Below are positions 12,518 through 14,749 of a stretch of 14,749 nt of DNA, piece by piece (position 1 is the stretch's first letter; every line of letters starts with the position of its first letter). Source of the DNA: Avoscillospira sp945864925 (lineage in GTDB: Bacteria > Bacillota > Clostridia > Oscillospirales > Oscillospiraceae); the NCBI GenBank assembly GCA_945830595.1, contig CALZZH010000041.1, forward strand, positions 1-14,749, written 5' to 3'. The position numbers were made by a program, and so were the translations under genes. The notes beneath the pieces were generated by a model. The model did not search any database and was not told the origin of the DNA. It was given only the letters and a program-made list of their open reading frames with translations.

Positions 12518-13957
12518 ATGACAGACGAAATTTTGGGCGATGTTTCCCAGGAGACCGTGGACTCCATGGAAACCGCCATCCCTGAGGAGCTGCTGCCGGA
12601 AACGGAGGAGCAGCCCGTATCGGAAAAGGAACAGCCTGCTTCCGTCATGGTGGCGGATATCCGCTTCCGTTCCAACAGCAAGGTCTATTTTTTTGATCCC
12701 GGTGACCTGGTACTGCAGGCCGGCGACCATGTGATCATTGACACAGCCCGGGGCAATGAGTTCGGCTACTGCGCGGCCGGCAACCACTTGGTGCCCACCC
12801 GGGAAATTGTGCCGCCCCTGCGGAAGGTTCTGCGCATCGCCACAGAAAAGGACGAGCGAATCAACGCGGAAAATGAACTCAAAGAGAAAAAGGCCTATGA
12901 AGTTTGCCAGCAGAGAATTCAGGCCCATGGTCTGGATATGCAGCTGGTGTCCGCCGAGTGCGCCTTCGATGGCAGCAAGATCATCTTTTTCTTCACCGCT
13001 GACGGTCGGGTGGATTTCCGGGAACTGGTGAAAAATCTGGCCTCCGTGTTCCGGACCCGCATTGAGCTGCGGCAGATCGGCGTCCGGGACAAGGCCAAGA
13101 TGGTCGGCGGCCTGGGCATCTGCGGTCGGCCCTTCTGCTGCAAGGAATTCCTGGATGATTTCCAGCCCGTGTCCATCAAAATGGCCAAGACCCAGAATCT
13201 GAGCCTGAATCCCACCAAAATCTCCGGTACCTGCGGCCGGCTTATGTGCTGCCTGAAGTACGAGCAGGAGGCCTATGAGGACTTGCTGAAAACCAGCCCG
13301 AAAAATGAATCCTTTGTGGATACAGTGGATGGCCGGGGGACCGTGGTGGATGTGAACCTGCTGCGCCAGACAGTTCGGGTGCGCATGGAGGACCAGCCGG
13401 ATCAGGTCAATTGCTATCGCAATTGTGATATCTGCGTTCTGCGCAACGGCAAGGCCAAGAAGAATGACCCGCCTATCCCCAAAGAGATCGCCCCCATCTC
13501 CTCCAAGCCCCGCCCGGTCAAAAAGGAGGAGGAAGTGCCGGATGAGCCCCTGCCGGAGGTGATTATCACTGGCCGGGATATGCCGCCGGTGATGCCGGAG
13601 CCGGCATGGGATCCGGAGGAAGTGCCTGCACCGCCGCAGGAGGAAAAGCCGGAGGGCGCCAAGCCTGCCAACCGGCGGCGCAGGAGAAGAAAACCTGCCG
13701 TCCCGGCCCAGGAGACTGCGGCTAAACCGGAAAATGAGGAAAAGAGCCAGAAGCCCAAGGCAGAGAAACCCCGGCAGGAGAAGCCTCGTCTCCAGGGCCA
13801 ACCCAAGCAGCCCAAGGCAGAGAACAAAGCCGAGGCCAAGGCGGCACCCGCTCCCAAAGCAGAAGCTGCCCCCAAGGCAGATGGCAGCAAGTCCGGTAAT
13901 TATCACCGTCGCCGTCGCCGTCCCCGCTCCGGCCCCAAACCGGAAGGAAAGGAATAA
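12518..13957 (+). CDS. ricT: RicT/YaaT (PSP1 domain) protein with long charged tail
   Basis: RicT (YaaT) in Bacillus acts with RicA and RicF in an iron-sulfur complex that directs RNase Y processing and affects sporulation and competence. The PSP1 core runs from about residue 43 to 310, with the cysteine motifs CGRPFCCKEF (202-211) and CGRLMCCLKYE (239-249). At 479 residues it is much longer than the roughly 275 of Bacillus: an acidic N-terminal extension of about 42 residues and a low-complexity tail of about 165 rich in Pro, Lys, Ala and Glu. The tail contains arginine clusters (RRRRRRK, and HRRRRRPRSG close to the end) that could bind RNA. The start is the ATG at 12518, 6 nt after AAAGGAG (12505-12511). 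It follows holB in one operon. Confidence 0.93.
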   Translation: MTDEILGDVSQETVDSMETAIPEELLPETEEQPVSEKEQPASVMVADIRFRSNSKVYFFDPGDLVLQAGDHVIIDTARGNEFGYCAAGNHLVPTREIVPPLRKVLRIATEKDERINAENELKEKKAYEVCQQRIQAHGLDMQLVSAECAFDGSKIIFFFTADGRVDFRELVKNLASVFRTRIELRQIGVRDKAKMVGGLGICGRPFCCKEFLDDFQPVSIKMAKTQNLSLNPTKISGTCGRLMCCLKYEQEAYEDLLKTSPKNESFVDTVDGRGTVVDVNLLRQTVRVRMEDQPDQVNCYRNCDICVLRNGKAKKNDPPIPKEIAPISSKPRPVKKEEEVPDEPLPEVIITGRDMPPVMPEPAWDPEEVPAPPQEEKPEGAKPANRRRRRRKPAVPAQETAAKPENEEKSQKPKAEKPRQEKPRLQGQPKQPKAENKAEAKAAPAPKAEAAPKADGSKSGNYHRRRRRPRSGPKPEGKE

Positions 13958-13961
13958 ACGC

Positions 13962-14008
13962 AAATTCCCCTGTTATGGCTATGCCTGACAGGGGAATTTT
14001 GATTTTTT
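13962..14008 (+). terminator. Rho-independent terminator of holB-ricT
   Basis: A perfect 12-bp stem, AAATTCCCCTGT (13962-13973) with ACAGGGGAATTT (13988-13999). The loop contains a small GGC/GCC stem, and the hairpin is followed by a T-run at 14003-14008. It lies 5 nt after the ricT stop. Confidence 0.9.
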
Positions 14009-14044
14009 GCAAGGCAGAGAACCTTCCGGACAGCATGATACTCT

Positions 14045-14206
14045 GTACAGAGGAGAGATTTGATCGCGCTGTTTGAGCAGCGCACAGAGGACGCCATTGC
14101 ACAGACGGACCGGAAACGTGGCGCTTCCTGCCGGGCCATGATCCGGAGCCTGAACCTGGATGAGCAGTTTGGCGGAAGGACTGCCAATTTTTCGCGTTTC
14201 CAATGA
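14045..14206 (+). pseudogene. Relic of a sigma-70 family RNA polymerase sigma factor (N-terminal fragment)
   Basis: An open stretch here encodes LIALFEQRTEDAIAQTDRKR followed by GASCRAM. This strongly resembles the N-terminus of a small clostridial sigma-70 family factor, whose members I recall as starting with an I-I-x-L-Y/F, R-x-E-x-A-I-x-x-T-D-R-K-Y-G, Y-C-x-x-I-A pattern. There is no in-frame ATG and an in-frame TGA lies just upstream. The similarity is lost after about 14145, and the frame closes at TGA (14204-14206), far short of a 150-200 residue factor. The rest of the gene is not found downstream. It is probably a decayed remnant left between ricT and the transporter gene. The match is by eye from family memory, hence moderate confidence. 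Confidence 0.5.
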
Positions 14207-14240
14207 GAGGATAACTGTCAGTATGCACAAACAAGAACGT

Positions 14241-14275
14241 TAAAATGCAAGATAAAAGTCATATCTTGCATTTTA
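14241..14275. repeat. AT-rich perfect 14-bp inverted repeat (possible bidirectional terminator)
   Basis: TAAAATGCAAGATA (14241-14254) and TATCTTGCATTTTA (14262-14275) pair perfectly around a 7-nt loop, and a one-base bulge allows extension with CGT/ACG. The outer A and T tracts give it a terminator look, but the stem is AT-rich and no longer T-run follows, so it could equally be an operator. Outside this repeat and the sigma relic, the 14009-14340 stretch holds nothing recognisable. Confidence 0.45.
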
Positions 14276-14327
14276 AACGCTTAATTTTTAGATGTGCCGG
14301 TAAAAATGCAGAAATTTTGAATTTTAG

Positions 14328-14380
14328 AAAAAATATTTTTTCATTTTTTACTTGCAAATTGAACGAATATCCTGTATAAT
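14328..14380 (+). promoter_or_regulatory. Strong promoter with UP-like A/T tracts for the TAXI receptor gene
   Basis: TTGCAA (14352-14357), a 17-bp spacer and a perfect TATAAT (14375-14380). Directly upstream are an A6 run (14328-14333) and two T6 runs (14336-14341, 14344-14349), the sort of A/T tracts that bind the RNA polymerase alpha subunit. This suggests high expression of the downstream lipoprotein, with a leader of about 40 nt. Confidence 0.75.
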
Positions 14381-14425
14381 CCGAACATCCGATACTTCGT
14401 TAAAGTGTTAGAGGAGGAAATCAGA

Positions 14426-14749
14426 ATGAAAAAGAAACTTGCTGTGCTGTTGGCGCTGGTCCTGCTGCTGGCTTGCGTGGCCACCGCCTGCGGCGGCTCC
14501 AAGACTTCCAAGATGACCATGGGCACCGGCGGCACCACCGGCACCTACTATGCCTTCGGCGGCGTCCTGGGCCAGTACATTAAAAATAATGCCGGGATTG
14601 ATGTGACGGTCGTTTCCACCGACGGCTCCAAGGCCAATATCCAGGGCATTGACGCCGGCGACTATCAGCTGGGCACCGTCCAGTCCGACGTCATGGCCTA
14701 TGCCTGGGCCGGCACCCAGTCCTTTGCCGACGACGGCAAGGTGGACAGC
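14426..14749 (+). CDS. TRAP transporter substrate-binding lipoprotein, TAXI family (partial, 3' end outside window)
   Basis: The first 108 residues of an extracytoplasmic receptor are present; the frame is open to the window edge. A lysine-rich start (MKKK), a hydrophobic core and the lipobox VATAC give a lipoprotein signal with Cys22 as the likely lipidated residue (Cys17 after LLLA is an alternative). The mature part begins with TMGTGGTTGTYYAFGGVLGQ, the hallmark of TAXI receptors (TRAP-associated extracytoplasmic immunogenic), followed by STDGSKANIQGIDAGDYQLG, also typical. Such receptors hand organic acids or amino acids such as glutamate to a fused TRAP permease, which would be expected downstream. 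The start is the ATG at 14426, 8 nt after GAGGAGG (14411-14417). The ligand is unknown. Confidence 0.9.
   Translation, partial: MKKKLAVLLALVLLLACVATACGGSKTSKMTMGTGGTTGTYYAFGGVLGQYIKNNAGIDVTVVSTDGSKANIQGIDAGDYQLGTVQSDVMAYAWAGTQSFADDGKVDS

Noticed and set aside
12476..13963. A minus-strand frame antisense to ricT
   Set aside because: Low-complexity shadow of the PSP1 gene, with no start signal.

Overview
The window is a stretch of GC-rich chromosome from a low-GC-lineage anaerobe, most likely a gut clostridium of the Oscillospiraceae/Ruminococcaceae type. The evidence is Firmicutes-style gene content (holB-ricT neighbours, HrcA/CIRCE control of groES-groEL, class IIB aldolase, LuxS), strong GGAGG-type ribosome sites, sigma-A promoters with 17-bp spacers, and a TAXI-type TRAP receptor lipoprotein. 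The genus cannot be fixed from sequence alone.

Layout. (1) 1-2550: a glycolytic pair transcribed divergently from back-to-back promoters: a phosphofructokinase with the residues of the pyrophosphate-dependent type (minus strand) and class II fructose-bisphosphate aldolase (plus strand). The aldolase ends at a strong terminator that probably also serves the converging MATE transporter gene (minus). (2) 4062-6246: a THUMP-domain rRNA methyltransferase (RlmL/YpsC type) followed by a diacylglycerol/lipid kinase, probably one transcript. (3) 6327-8458: groES-groEL with a textbook promoter, a perfect CIRCE operator and a terminator. (4) 8459-9077: a REP-associated tyrosine transposase (RAYT) with its REP palindromes: one exact copy upstream, a degenerate one downstream, and two exact copies in opposite orientation inside the transposase reading frame. 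(5) 9078-11438: a minus-strand operon of DUF362 ferredoxin-like protein, luxS and mtnN. The last two turn S-adenosylhomocysteine into adenine, homocysteine and the AI-2 precursor. (6) 11467-14008: holB (DNA polymerase III delta') and ricT (PSP1 protein with a long charged tail), ending in a good terminator. (7) 14009-14749: an intergenic stretch with a relic of a sigma-70 family factor, a long AT-rich inverted repeat and a strong promoter for a TAXI-family TRAP substrate-binding lipoprotein cut by the window edge.

Most genes are ordinary housekeeping. The least ordinary part is the RAYT cassette: two REP elements lie in frame in the transposase gene as an inverted pair flanking the codons of its HUH catalytic motif. 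Next in interest are the DUF362 iron-sulfur protein heading the luxS-mtnN operon, the relic sigma factor and the extended RicT. I found no tRNA, rRNA, CRISPR array, phage genes or defence system.
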